6,098 nucleotides of DNA from JBOGJI01 sp050747865 (GTDB lineage Bacteria; Acidobacteriota; Thermoanaerobaculia; Multivoradales; JAHEKO01): NCBI GenBank assembly GCA_050747865.1, contig JBOGJI010000183.1, positions 1-6,098 of the forward strand. The letters are read 5' to 3'. Numbering within the stretch: the first letter of the stretch is position 1; every line of letters begins with the position of its first letter. Shown here piece by piece: positions 1 to 6,063 of this stretch. The notes beneath the pieces are model-generated. The model saw only the letters and a list, made by a program, of their open reading frames with translations. It did no database searches and had not been told where the DNA came from. The position numbers and the translations under genes were made by a program.

Positions 1-399
1 CTGGGCGTAGAGCGGATCAAGGTCAAGGTGGACACTGGGGCCAGGACCTCGGCTCTGCACGCCTACCGGATCCGCGGCTTCCGCCGCGACGGCGAGGACT
101 GGGTGCGCTTCCAGATCCACCCCATCCAGCGGGACGCGCACACGACGATCGAGGCCGAGGCGCCGGTGCTGACGCGGCGGCGAGTGCGCTCCTCGTCCGG
201 GCACGAGCGCCTGCGGCCGGTCATCCGCACCAGCATCGAGCTGGGGGGCGAGCGCTGGCCGATCGAGCTGTCCCTGGTGCGCCGGGACATGATGGGGTTT
301 CGCATGCTGCTCGGCCGCGGCGCCGTGCGCCGGCGCTTCCTGGTGGACGTCGGTGGCTCGTTTCTGGCCTCCTCGACTCGGCAACCGAAGGAGGACTAG
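1..399 (+). CDS. rimB: RimB-type retropepsin-like ATP-dependent zinc protease (RimK-associated), 5' end missing
   Basis: The open frame runs in from the window edge, so the start codon lies upstream; 132 residues are visible, and I estimate 10-20 are missing. The family (often annotated 'ATP-dependent zinc protease', RimB in Pseudomonas) has a retropepsin-like fold and modulates RimK-dependent ribosomal S6 glutamylation. Landmarks, numbered from the first visible codon: the aspartyl-protease-like loop VDTGARTSALHA at 10-21, with candidate catalytic D11 and conserved H20; an R-S-S-S-G-H block at 63-68; the second hydrophobic-Gly motif DMMGFRMLLGR at 96-106; and FLVD at 113-116. These are the hallmark blocks of the family in the right order. 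The GTG at position 28 falls inside the active-site loop and cannot be the true start. The gene ends 12 nt before rimK, and its last codons carry the likely rimK ribosome-binding site. The family assignment is strong; the biochemical activity is less certain because zinc and ATP dependence are inherited annotations. Confidence 0.92.
   Translation: MGVERIKVKVDTGARTSALHAYRIRGFRRDGEDWVRFQIHPIQRDAHTTIEAEAPVLTRRRVRSSSGHERLRPVIRTSIELGGERWPIELSLVRRDMMGFRMLLGRGAVRRRFLVDVGGSFLASSTRQPKED
388..395 (+). promoter_or_regulatory. Shine-Dalgarno for rimK
   Basis: AAGGAGGA lies within the last codons of the upstream protease gene, 16 nt before the ATG at 412. The core is near-perfect but the spacing is longer than the usual 5-9 nt. 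Initiation may therefore depend partly on ribosomes finishing the upstream gene. Confidence 0.55.
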
Positions 400-411
400 G
401 CTCTGCAACCC

Positions 412-1314
412 ATGCACATCGGCGTCCTGTCCCTCAAGTCCTCTCTCTACTCGACGCGGCGCCTGGTCGAGGCGGCGCAGGCGCGCGGCCACCAGGTGGA
501 AGTGGTGAACTACCTGCGCTGCTACATGAACATCACCGCCCACCGGCCGGCGGTGCTCTACGGGCAGCGCTCGCTCGACTTCGACTCCGTCATCCCGCGC
601 ATCGGCGCCAGCCACAGCTTCTACGGCACCGCGGTGGTGCGGCAGTTCGAGATGATGGGTGTCTTCCCCTTGAACACCTCGCAGGCGATCACCCGCGCGC
701 GCGACAAGCTGAGGGCGCTGCAGCTCTTGTCGCGCAAGGGCCTCGCCATGCCGGTGACCGGCTTCGCGCACTCCACCAAGGACATCGACGGGCTGCTGGA
801 GACGGTGGGCGGGCCGCCGGTGGTCGTCAAGCTGGTCGAGGGGACGCAGGGCCTGGGGGTGGTGCTGGCGGAGACCGAGCAGGCGGCGGAGTCGGTGATC
901 GGCGCCTTCCGCCAGCTCGACGCCAACATCCTGGTACAGGAGTTCATCGCCGAGGCCGCGGGCGCCGACATCCGCGCCTTCGTGGTCGGCGAGAGGGTGG
1001 TCGCCGCCATGCGCCGGCAGGCGCCGCCCGGCGAGTTCCGCTCCAACCTCCATCGCGGCGGCAAGGCAGACAAAGCGCGCCTCACCCCGGAGGAGCGATC
1101 GATCGCCGTGCGCGCCACCCGCACCCTGCGCCTCGCGGTCGCCGGCGTCGACCTGATGCGCACCAAGCACGGGCCGGTAGTGCTGGAGGTCAACTCCTCG
1201 CCGGGGCTGGAGGGGATTGAGGGCGCGACCGGAGTGGACGTCGCCGCCCACATCATCCGCTACATCGAGAAGCACGCCCGCCGGGGCAGGACGCACGACC
1301 GTGTCGAGGGCTGA
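412..1314 (+). CDS. rimK: RimK, ribosomal protein S6--L-glutamate ligase (ATP-grasp)
   Basis: A cytosolic ATP-grasp ligase that adds glutamate residues to the C-terminus of ribosomal protein S6 using ATP and Mg2+; the E. coli enzyme also makes poly-alpha-glutamate in vitro. At 300 residues it equals the E. coli length as I recall it, and it aligns from the first residues (MHIGVLS against MKIAILS), which fixes the ATG at 412. Visible features: N-terminal pre-ATP-grasp domain at about 1-95; conserved K99 in RARDKL; ATP-binding K140 followed by the Gly-rich loop LVEGTQGLGVVLAE (141-154); VQEFI (175-179); DIR (186-188); RSNLHRGG (210-217); and the Mg2+ ligands D247, E259 and N261 in GVDL and VLEVNSSPGLEG. 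All expected catalytic residues are present, each one position lower than in E. coli. The last 14 nt overlap the next gene. The flanking RimB supports an S6-modifying role, but related ligases make other glutamyl products (for example vertebrate RIMKLA/B), so S6 as substrate remains inference. Confidence 0.95.
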   Translation: MHIGVLSLKSSLYSTRRLVEAAQARGHQVEVVNYLRCYMNITAHRPAVLYGQRSLDFDSVIPRIGASHSFYGTAVVRQFEMMGVFPLNTSQAITRARDKLRALQLLSRKGLAMPVTGFAHSTKDIDGLLETVGGPPVVVKLVEGTQGLGVVLAETEQAAESVIGAFRQLDANILVQEFIAEAAGADIRAFVVGERVVAAMRRQAPPGEFRSNLHRGGKADKARLTPEERSIAVRATRTLRLAVAGVDLMRTKHGPVVLEVNSSPGLEGIEGATGVDVAAHIIRYIEKHARRGRTHDRVEG

Positions 1315-2260
1315 GCTGGTCGTCGGCGGCCACGGCGTCGAGCCGGGAGCGCGGGCCGAGCTGGAGCTGCCAGTCGCCCGCCTGCCGAGCGGCGCCTGGG
1401 TGCACATGCCGGTGACCGTGCTGCGCGGGCAGGAGGCGGGGCCGGTGCTGCTGGTCGACGCCGCCGTACACGGAGACGAGGTCAACGGCGTGGAGATCCT
1501 GCGCCGCGTGCTCCTGCAGGTGCGGCCGGAGGAGCTGACCGGCGACCTGATCGCGGTGCCGGTGGTCAACCTGTTCGGCTTCCTCCACGGCACTCGCTAC
1601 CTGCCGGACCGGCGCGACCTGAATCGTCACTTCCCCGGCCGCGCGGACGGGTCGCTCGCCTCGCGCATCGCCCACCTGTTCGTCGAGCAGATCCTCGCCC
1701 CCTGCACCCACTGCCTCGACCTCCACACCGGCTCGCTGATGCGCCACAACCTGCCGCAGGTCCGCGGGCGGCTGGCGGAGCCCGAGACGCGGCGCATGGC
1801 GGAGGCGTTCGCCGCGCCGGTCATGATCGAGTCGGGAGAGATCGAGGGCTCCCTGCGCCAGACCTGCGTCCAGCGCGGCATCGCGGTCCTCTGCTACGAA
1901 GGAGGGGAGCCGCACCGGTTCGCCGAGGAGGCCGTCCAGGTCGGCACCGACGGGGTCCTGCGCTGCATGCGGGGGATCGGGCTGTGGCATGGCACGTCGC
2001 CTGCAGTGGAGAAGCCGAGCATGGAGATCCGCGAGTCCCGTTGGCTGCGCGCCCCGCGCTCGGGCATCTGCCGTCTGGCCGTCGCCGCCGGCGAGCAGGT
2101 CGAGACCGGGCAGCCGGTCGCATGGATCGGAGACCTGTCCAATGAAGAGGACGAGCCTCTGATCGCGGAAGAGGCCGGAATCGTGATCGGGCACAGCCTG
2201 GATCCGTTGAAGCACATGGGCGACGCGGTCGTCCACCTCGGTCTACCGGCGATGTCGTGA
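1301..2260 (+). CDS. Succinylglutamate desuccinylase/aspartoacylase (AstE/AspA)-family zinc deacylase
   Basis: A zinc-dependent carboxypeptidase-fold (M14-like) enzyme of the family that hydrolyses N-acyl amino acids such as N-succinylglutamate or N-acetylaspartate; probably cytosolic, as no signal peptide is seen. I chose GTG 1301 (319 residues) because homologous sequence begins only there; the frame continues back to 1217 but encodes unrelated low-complexity sequence opposite rimK. A modest GGGGCAGG at 1283-1290 sits 10 nt upstream. Zinc ligands are seen as H57 and E60 in AAVHGDEVNG and H142 in LDLHTGS. The substrate-binding Arg/Asn region is DLNRHFPG (106-113), and E200 in CYEGGE is the likely general base. 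A C-terminal beta-barrel domain with a lipoyl/biotinyl-like appearance spans about 248-316. It overlaps the rimK stop by 14 nt and its own TGA shares one base with the next ATG, so it is mid-operon. The substrate is unknown; it is not necessarily AstE, since no arginine-succinyltransferase genes are nearby. Confidence 0.88.
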   Translation: MSRAELVVGGHGVEPGARAELELPVARLPSGAWVHMPVTVLRGQEAGPVLLVDAAVHGDEVNGVEILRRVLLQVRPEELTGDLIAVPVVNLFGFLHGTRYLPDRRDLNRHFPGRADGSLASRIAHLFVEQILAPCTHCLDLHTGSLMRHNLPQVRGRLAEPETRRMAEAFAAPVMIESGEIEGSLRQTCVQRGIAVLCYEGGEPHRFAEEAVQVGTDGVLRCMRGIGLWHGTSPAVEKPSMEIRESRWLRAPRSGICRLAVAAGEQVETGQPVAWIGDLSNEEDEPLIAEEAGIVIGHSLDPLKHMGDAVVHLGLPAMS

Positions 2261-3207
2261 TGTCTCGCCCCATCTCGTCCGCGTTGTTTGCGCTGGCGCT
2301 GCTTGCCTGGGGGCTCCCGGCGCGGGCGGCGGATCACGGGGCGGTGTCCGGCGTCGTGCGCGACACGGAGGGCTCGCCGTTGCGCGGCGTGGAGGTCGCC
2401 CTGGTGGAGCAGTGGGAGCGGGGCGACCAGCTCAACGAGGAGGTGGTGGTGACGGTGGGGACCGATGCCGACGGCCACTATGCGCTCACCGTGCCGAACG
2501 TGACACGGCGATACGCCCTCCGCCTCTCCCGCGACGGCGAGGTCGCCTACGAGACCGAGCTCCGGCCGCGGCGGAACCAGGAGACCCTCCTCGACTTCGT
2601 GCTGCCGTCGGCGGACGAGCAGGAGGTGCTCTCCCCGGAGGCGGTGGAGGCGTTCAACGCCGCGGTCAACGCCTCCCGTGCCGGCAACCTCAGGGGGGCG
2701 GTCGGTCACTTCCAAACTGCCGTGGAGCTCGCCCCCGAGTCGGCGGCGGCGCATCTCGCCCTCGCCGAGCTGCTCCTGCGCTTGGGCGACGCCCAGGTGG
2801 CCGCGCCGCTGGCGGACAAGGCCGTCGAGCTCGATTCCGGGAACCCGCGGGCCCTGGAGGCGAGGTTCCGGGCCTACGACGCGGCGGGAGACCAGGAGAA
2901 GGCGGCCGAGGCCCGCGACGCGTACGAGGTGGCGGTTCCCGGGGCGATCGACGAGCGGCTCCTCGAGGAGGCGCAGGAGGCATACAACAGCGGAGAGCTG
3001 GATGTCGCCGAACAGCGACTGATCGCCCTGCTCGAGCGCCAGCCGGACCAACCGCGCGGCCACTACCTGCTCGGCCTGTGCCGCATCTACCAGGGCGACG
3101 CGGCCGGCGCCCGCCCCCACCTCGAGCGTTTCCTCGAGCTGGCGCCCGACTCCCAGGATGCGGTCACGGCCCGCGACTTCCTCCACGGCCTCGAGACTCA
3201 GCCCTGA
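2260..3207 (+). CDS. Secreted CpRD-domain and TPR-repeat protein (first paralog)
   Basis: 315 residues with no identified enzymatic function. Residues 1-23 form a Sec signal peptide (hydrophobic ALFALALLAWGLP, cleavage after A-R-A), so the protein is probably periplasmic or surface-exposed. Residues 27-117 are a carboxypeptidase-regulatory-like beta-sandwich: GxVxGxVxD..GxPLxGVxV at the start and D-A-D-G-H-Y near the middle. Residues 126-296 form about five tandem 34-residue TPR units, each ending in a Pro-containing turn, with Ala/Gly/Tyr at consensus positions (AFNAAVNASRAGN, AYNSGELDVAE, HYLLGLCRIYQGD). TPRs typically mediate protein-protein contacts, so a scaffold or adaptor role is inferred. 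A GTG at 2257 is also in frame, but ATG 2260 overlaps the upstream TGA by one base (TGATG), a typical coupling junction; no good Shine-Dalgarno is present. It is collinear with the protein at 5000-6001 but lacks that protein's Pro-rich linker. Confidence 0.85.
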   Translation: MSRPISSALFALALLAWGLPARAADHGAVSGVVRDTEGSPLRGVEVALVEQWERGDQLNEEVVVTVGTDADGHYALTVPNVTRRYALRLSRDGEVAYETELRPRRNQETLLDFVLPSADEQEVLSPEAVEAFNAAVNASRAGNLRGAVGHFQTAVELAPESAAAHLALAELLLRLGDAQVAAPLADKAVELDSGNPRALEARFRAYDAAGDQEKAAEARDAYEVAVPGAIDERLLEEAQEAYNSGELDVAEQRLIALLERQPDQPRGHYLLGLCRIYQGDAAGARPHLERFLELAPDSQDAVTARDFLHGLETQP

Positions 3208-3218
3208 AGCGGCCGACC

Positions 3219-3247
3219 CGTCGCTACGCTCCGGATCGCGGGCGACG
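3219..3247. repeat. Possible imperfect extragenic inverted repeat (REP-like)
   Basis: CGTCGC (3219-3224) and GCGACG (3242-3247) are inverted 6-bp arms around a 17-nt interior in the gap between convergent genes. The layout resembles small REP-type extragenic palindromes or a weak hairpin. Only one copy is present in the window, so the repeat identity is a guess and chance pairing in GC-rich DNA is possible. Confidence 0.2.
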
Positions 3248-3271
3248 TTGCCCCTGGGGCCTCGCGCAAGC

Positions 3272-3291
3272 GCTCGGCCGGCCGGCCGAGC
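3272..3291. terminator. Perfect 20-bp palindrome between convergent genes, possible bidirectional terminator
   Basis: The 20 bases form an exact self-complementary palindrome (GCTCGGCC, GGCC, GGCCGAGC), giving an 8-bp all-but-one G/C stem with a 4-nt loop in either transcript. It lies between the stop of the first CpRD-TPR gene (3207) and the stop of the minus-strand CorA gene (3302), where a shared terminator would be expected. There is no T-tract on either side, so it is not a canonical intrinsic terminator. It could instead be an RNA 3'-stabilising hairpin or a dyad protein site. Confidence 0.4.
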
Positions 3292-3301
3292 AGCCCGGTC
3301 G

Positions 3302-4399
3302 CTACCGCAGCCACCTCTTGCGCCAGAAATAGACTACCAGTCCCCCGGCCACCGCCGCCATCAGCCCCAGCGCGAACGGATAGCCGTAGCGCCACCCGAG
3401 CTCCGGCATGTTCCACGGCGATGCCGCGGCGTCGAAGTTCATGCCGTAGATCCCGGCGATGAAAGTGAGCGGGATGAACAGCGTGGCGATCACGGTGAGC
3501 ACCTTCATCACCTCGCTCATCCGGTTGTTGAGCTGCGCCAGGAGCAGGTGCATCAGGTCCGAGGCCATCTGCCGGTAGCCGTCCACCAGCTCCACCAGAC
3601 TGGAGGCGTGGTCCTGGCAGTCGCGCAGGTAGACCGCGGTCTCGGGCGAGATGAAGGGATCTTCGGTCTCGGCCTCGTGTCGCAGTGTCTGGATGAGCTC
3701 CTTGAGCGGCCGCACGGACTGCCACAGCCGGACCATCCCGCCCCGCAGCTGGTGGAGGCGGACGGCCAGGTCGGACGAGGGGGCCTCAACGATATCCCGC
3801 TCGATGGCGACGAGCCGCGACGCCAGCGCTTCGGTACGGGGGAAGTAGGAGTCGACCACCGCGTCGAGCAGGGCGTAGGCCAGGTAGTCGGGGCCGGAGC
3901 GCCGTAGCCGCCCGGTCCCCGCGCGGATCCGCTCCCGCACCGGCTCGAAACAGTCGCCCGGCCGCTCCTGGAAGGTGAGGACGTAGTTGCCGCCGAGGAA
4001 CAGGCTCAACTGCTCGCTGGCCGTCTCGTCGCCGGGCATGTGGAGCACGGCGAAGAGCTGGTCGTCATACAGCTCCGCCTTTGGCCGCTGACCGAGGTGG
4101 ACCACGTCCTCCAGCGCCAGCGGATGGAGGTTGAAGAGTTGTCCCAGAGCGCGCAGCACGTCGGCGTCGCCCAGCCCGCCGACGTCCAGCCAGACGACTG
4201 GGAAGCGCAGGAGGAGCCCGGGGACGGTGTGGAGCTCGACGTCGTCGCGTTCCTCGTACCCGTCGGGTCCCCAGGCCATCAAGCGCACCCGGGGCGGCGG
4301 CGCTTCCCGGGGGAGATCGAGGCCTCCGGGAGGGCTGCCGGGCGTGCCCGGAGAGTAGCGGTGGACGCGCCCGCCGCGACCGCCTTGGGGGGTGCTCAT
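3302..4399 (-). CDS. corA: CorA-type Mg2+/Co2+ channel
   Basis: An inner-membrane divalent cation channel (365 residues), pentameric in the known family, importing Mg2+ and possibly Co2+ or Ni2+. It resembles the Thermotoga CorA subtype along its length. After a Gly/Pro-rich N-terminal tail (1-37) comes the cytosolic alpha/beta domain, with HPLALEDVVHLGQRPKAEL at 92-110. Next is the long stalk helix: RPGDCFEPVRERIR at about 146-159, then the helical region to about 298. TM1 is at about 299-319, ending in the signature YGMNF (G319-M320-N321). The external loop carries SPWNMPEL, TM2 is at about 341-359, and the tail is basic (WRKRWLR). The start is ATG 4399, where ATGA overlaps the stop of the upstream YdjM-like gene by 4 nt. 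The frame stays open to 4672, but that extension lies over the upstream gene and is not CorA-like. No Shine-Dalgarno is visible, consistent with coupled translation. Regulation by a Mg2+ riboswitch is not evident. Confidence 0.95.
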   Translation of the reverse strand: MSTPQGGRGGRVHRYSPGTPGSPPGGLDLPREAPPPRVRLMAWGPDGYEERDDVELHTVPGLLLRFPVVWLDVGGLGDADVLRALGQLFNLHPLALEDVVHLGQRPKAELYDDQLFAVLHMPGDETASEQLSLFLGGNYVLTFQERPGDCFEPVRERIRAGTGRLRRSGPDYLAYALLDAVVDSYFPRTEALASRLVAIERDIVEAPSSDLAVRLHQLRGGMVRLWQSVRPLKELIQTLRHEAETEDPFISPETAVYLRDCQDHASSLVELVDGYRQMASDLMHLLLAQLNNRMSEVMKVLTVIATLFIPLTFIAGIYGMNFDAAASPWNMPELGWRYGYPFALGLMAAVAGGLVVYFWRKRWLR

Positions 4400-4917
4400 G
4401 GCGAGCGATTGTACGTGGCCCGCCAGGTCCACACCACCGCCGCGACCAGGATCGCCAGGTGTGGCCAGAGGATCCGCGGATCGGTCCAGGCGAGCCCGTG
4501 GACCGTCCACTGGGACAGGGGGAAGAACGGTCGCGTCAGATAGCGCTCGTGGGTCGGCAGGTCCATGAGGATGTGGAGCCCCCAGGGGACCGCCAGCCAG
4601 CACCACCGCCGGCGCCCCAGCAGCCACACCGCGAGCGTCACCAGGCCGAGGATCACCAGGCTGTGCGTCCACACGTAGTACCGGTGGTAGGCCTCGACCA
4701 GCTCCGCCGGCAGAGGCGGCCCATCGGCCCGCCAGATCCCGGGATCACGGCCGGCGAAGGCGCCGCTCCAGCCGCGCTGGATGATCCGCTCAACCAGCGA
4801 AGGCAGGAAGAAAGCGAGGTCCGGGCCGGCCCCGGCCAGCACCCCCCAGCGCGCCAGCGAGGCGCCGCGCCGGCGCAGCACGACCCACCCCCAGATCCCG
4901 TGCGAGAACGTATCCAC
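4396..4917 (-). CDS. YdjM-like membrane-bound metal-dependent hydrolase
   Basis: A 173-residue integral membrane protein of the YdjM/'LexA-regulated, membrane-bound predicted metal-dependent hydrolase' family; its substrate is unknown. The N-terminus MDTFSHG matches the family's M-D-x-x-T-H opening, which fixes the GTG at 4917 as the start. Candidate metal ligands are D2 and H6, D33 in AGPDL, H85 in WTHS, and H115/D119 in HILMDLPTH. Hydrophobic segments lie at about 22-40, 86-102, 105-120 and 148-165. The gene overlaps corA by 4 nt (ATGA) and lies upstream of it in transcription, so the two form an operon. No clear Shine-Dalgarno or promoter could be found in front of the GTG; in the family, some members are SOS-controlled, but I see no LexA box here. 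Family membership is good; enzymatic function in this family is predicted rather than proven. Confidence 0.8.
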   Translation of the reverse strand: MDTFSHGIWGWVVLRRRGASLARWGVLAGAGPDLAFFLPSLVERIIQRGWSGAFAGRDPGIWRADGPPLPAELVEAYHRYYVWTHSLVILGLVTLAVWLLGRRRWCWLAVPWGLHILMDLPTHERYLTRPFFPLSQWTVHGLAWTDPRILWPHLAILVAAVVWTWRATYNRSP

Positions 4918-4957
4918 GGCGGCGAAGCATACGCCGGCTCCCGGCGCCGCCTGCCTC

Positions 4958-4974
4958 TTGGCACGATTCTGCTA
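4958..4974 (+). promoter_or_regulatory. Sigma-54-like promoter element with short spacing
   Basis: TTGGCACGATTCTGCTA sits 26 nt before the second CpRD-TPR gene. It resembles the sigma-54 consensus TGGCAC-N5-TTGC: GG at 4960-4961 and GC at 4971-4972. Only 9 nt separate GG and GC instead of 10, which normally weakens or abolishes sigma-54 use. TTGGCA (4958-4963) could alternatively be a sigma-70 -35 box, but the sequence 17 nt downstream (TGATCC) is a poor -10. Position, in the only divergent gap of the window, supports some promoter here. Confidence 0.3.
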
Positions 4975-4987
4975 AGGTCCTGATCCC

Positions 4988-4995
4988 GAGGAGGA
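4988..4995 (+). promoter_or_regulatory. Strong Shine-Dalgarno for second CpRD-TPR gene
   Basis: GAGGAGGA contains a full AGGAGG core (4989-4994) placed 5 nt before the ATG at 5000. It is the best ribosome-binding site in the window and confirms this start. It contrasts with the paralog at 2260, which has no good site and appears to rely on coupling. Confidence 0.85.
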
Positions 4996-4999
4996 CGCT

Positions 5000-6001
5000 A
5001 TGAGGACATCCAGAATCACAACGACTCTGCTGGCCGTGCTTACGCTCTTTCCGATGATCGCCGGCGCTCAGAGCCAGGGCAGGGCTCACGGCACAGTATC
5101 CGACCCGGCCGGCCAGCCACTGGCCGACGTCGAGATCCAGGTGCTCGATCCGGAGCGTAGTCACCAGGTGACGGCGGACGACGAAACGAACAAGCGGGGC
5201 GCCTACGCAGTCGTCGTCATCGATGCCACGCGGCCCTACATCTTCCGCGTCAGCAAGGAGGGGTATCAGCCCATCGAGCAGGAGATCAAGCTCCCGATCG
5301 GCGGCAACGAGACCTACGACTGGACGCTCGCTCCGGCAACGGCCGCCCGGCCGCAGCCGGCGCCCCCCGCCGGCACGGGCGAGCAGGCGCCGTCGCCTCC
5401 GGCGGAAGGCGAGATCCAGATGAGCGCCGAAGCCGCCGAAGCGTACAACGCCGGCGTCTTGGCGATCCAGGCCGGCGACAAGGCCACGGCCAAGCCCAAA
5501 TTCGAGGAGGCCGTGGCCATCGACCCCAACATCGCCCCCGCCTGGGCCGTGCTCGCTGCCCTGAGCCTCGAGGAGGGCGACTTCGCCAAGGCAGTCGAGC
5601 AGGCCGACAAGGCCTTGGCCATCGAGCCCCAGAGCTCGCTGGCGCTGGAAGCCAAATACAAGGCCCACGCGCAGCTAGGCCAGACGGAGGAAGCCGCCGC
5701 CGCGCGGAAGTCTTTCCTCGATGCCTCCCCTGAGGCCGGGGCCCAGGCCCTTCTCGACGAGGGCACCAACGCGTTCAACGCCGGCAACATGGACGCCGCG
5801 ATCGCCGCACTAGAGCAGGCCCTGGCAGCCAACCCCGACCTCTACAAGGCCCACTACACGCTCGGCATAGCCTACGCCAACAAAGAGGACAACGCCAACG
5901 CCATCGAGCACCTCAAGACCTTCTTGGAAGCGGCACCCGCGGACGACCCAGACGTGCCGCTAGCGCAAGAGATGCTGGAGTACGTGGAAGGACAGCAGTA
6001 G
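5000..6001 (+). CDS. Secreted CpRD-domain and TPR-repeat protein (second paralog)
   Basis: 333 residues, no enzyme motif recognised. A signal peptide spans 1-23 (LLAVLTLFPMIAGA, cleavage after A-G-A before Q). A CpRD-like beta domain covers 28-111 (GTVSDPAGQPLADVEIQV, RGAYAVVV, YIFRVSKEGYQP). A Pro/Ala-rich linker at 112-140 is probably flexible. Five TPR units follow at about 143-176, 177-210, 211-244, 247-279 and 280-313, with the turn prolines P176, P210, P244, P279 and P313 almost exactly 34 apart. The domain order and many TPR positions match the protein at 2260-3207 (for example EAYNAGVLAIQAGD here, EAFNAAVNASRAGN there), so the two are paralogs. It has its own promoter region, a strong ribosome-binding site, and a hairpin after the stop, suggesting a monocistronic unit. 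A role as an exported scaffold or partner of envelope proteins is inferred. TPR number is clear; partners are unknown. Confidence 0.88.
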   Translation: MRTSRITTTLLAVLTLFPMIAGAQSQGRAHGTVSDPAGQPLADVEIQVLDPERSHQVTADDETNKRGAYAVVVIDATRPYIFRVSKEGYQPIEQEIKLPIGGNETYDWTLAPATAARPQPAPPAGTGEQAPSPPAEGEIQMSAEAAEAYNAGVLAIQAGDKATAKPKFEEAVAIDPNIAPAWAVLAALSLEEGDFAKAVEQADKALAIEPQSSLALEAKYKAHAQLGQTEEAAAARKSFLDASPEAGAQALLDEGTNAFNAGNMDAAIAALEQALAANPDLYKAHYTLGIAYANKEDNANAIEHLKTFLEAAPADDPDVPLAQEMLEYVEGQQ

Positions 6002-6011
6002 CCAACAAAAC

Positions 6012-6035
6012 CGCGGGGGCCCTGTGGCCCCCGCG
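6012..6035 (-). terminator. Rho-independent-like terminator between convergent genes
   Basis: A perfect 10-bp all-G/C stem (CGCGGGGGCC / GGCCCCCGCG) closes a 4-nt loop (CTGT), 10 nt past the stop of the second CpRD-TPR gene. Read on the minus strand, the stem is followed by GGTTTTGTT, a T-rich tail from the AACAAAACC at 6004-6012. It therefore looks like a proper intrinsic terminator for the minus-strand gene entering from the right. On the plus strand it is followed by CTAAGGAA with no T-tract, so there it may only stabilise or weakly terminate. Confidence 0.75.
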
Positions 6036-6063
6036 CTAAGGAACGCCGATTGGAACGTGTCGG

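Noticed and set aside
28..30. GTG as start of the RimB-like protease
   Set aside because: It encodes the Val of the VDTGA active-site loop; the frame and family homology continue to the window edge.
1217..1300. Upstream start for the deacylase gene
   Set aside because: The 28 extra residues overlap rimK, are low-complexity and do not resemble the family N-terminus; GTG 1301 fits better.
1253..2236. 327-residue minus-strand open frame
   Set aside because: It is antisense to the deacylase gene, which has clear zinc-binding motifs; the translation is low-complexity and matches no family I know.
1894..3186. 430-residue open frame on the minus strand
   Set aside because: It lies opposite two well-supported plus-strand genes, crosses their junction, and has an Arg/Gly/Leu-rich composition with no recognisable motif. 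It is a typical by-product of high-GC codon bias.
2412..3332. 306-residue plus-strand open frame
   Set aside because: It is a shifted frame of the CpRD-TPR gene with extreme Gly/Arg/Pro content, running through the convergent gap into corA.
4400..4672. N-terminal extension of CorA
   Set aside because: The sequence lies on the out-of-frame YdjM-like gene, has no CorA resemblance, and the ATGA junction at 4399 is a clear start.
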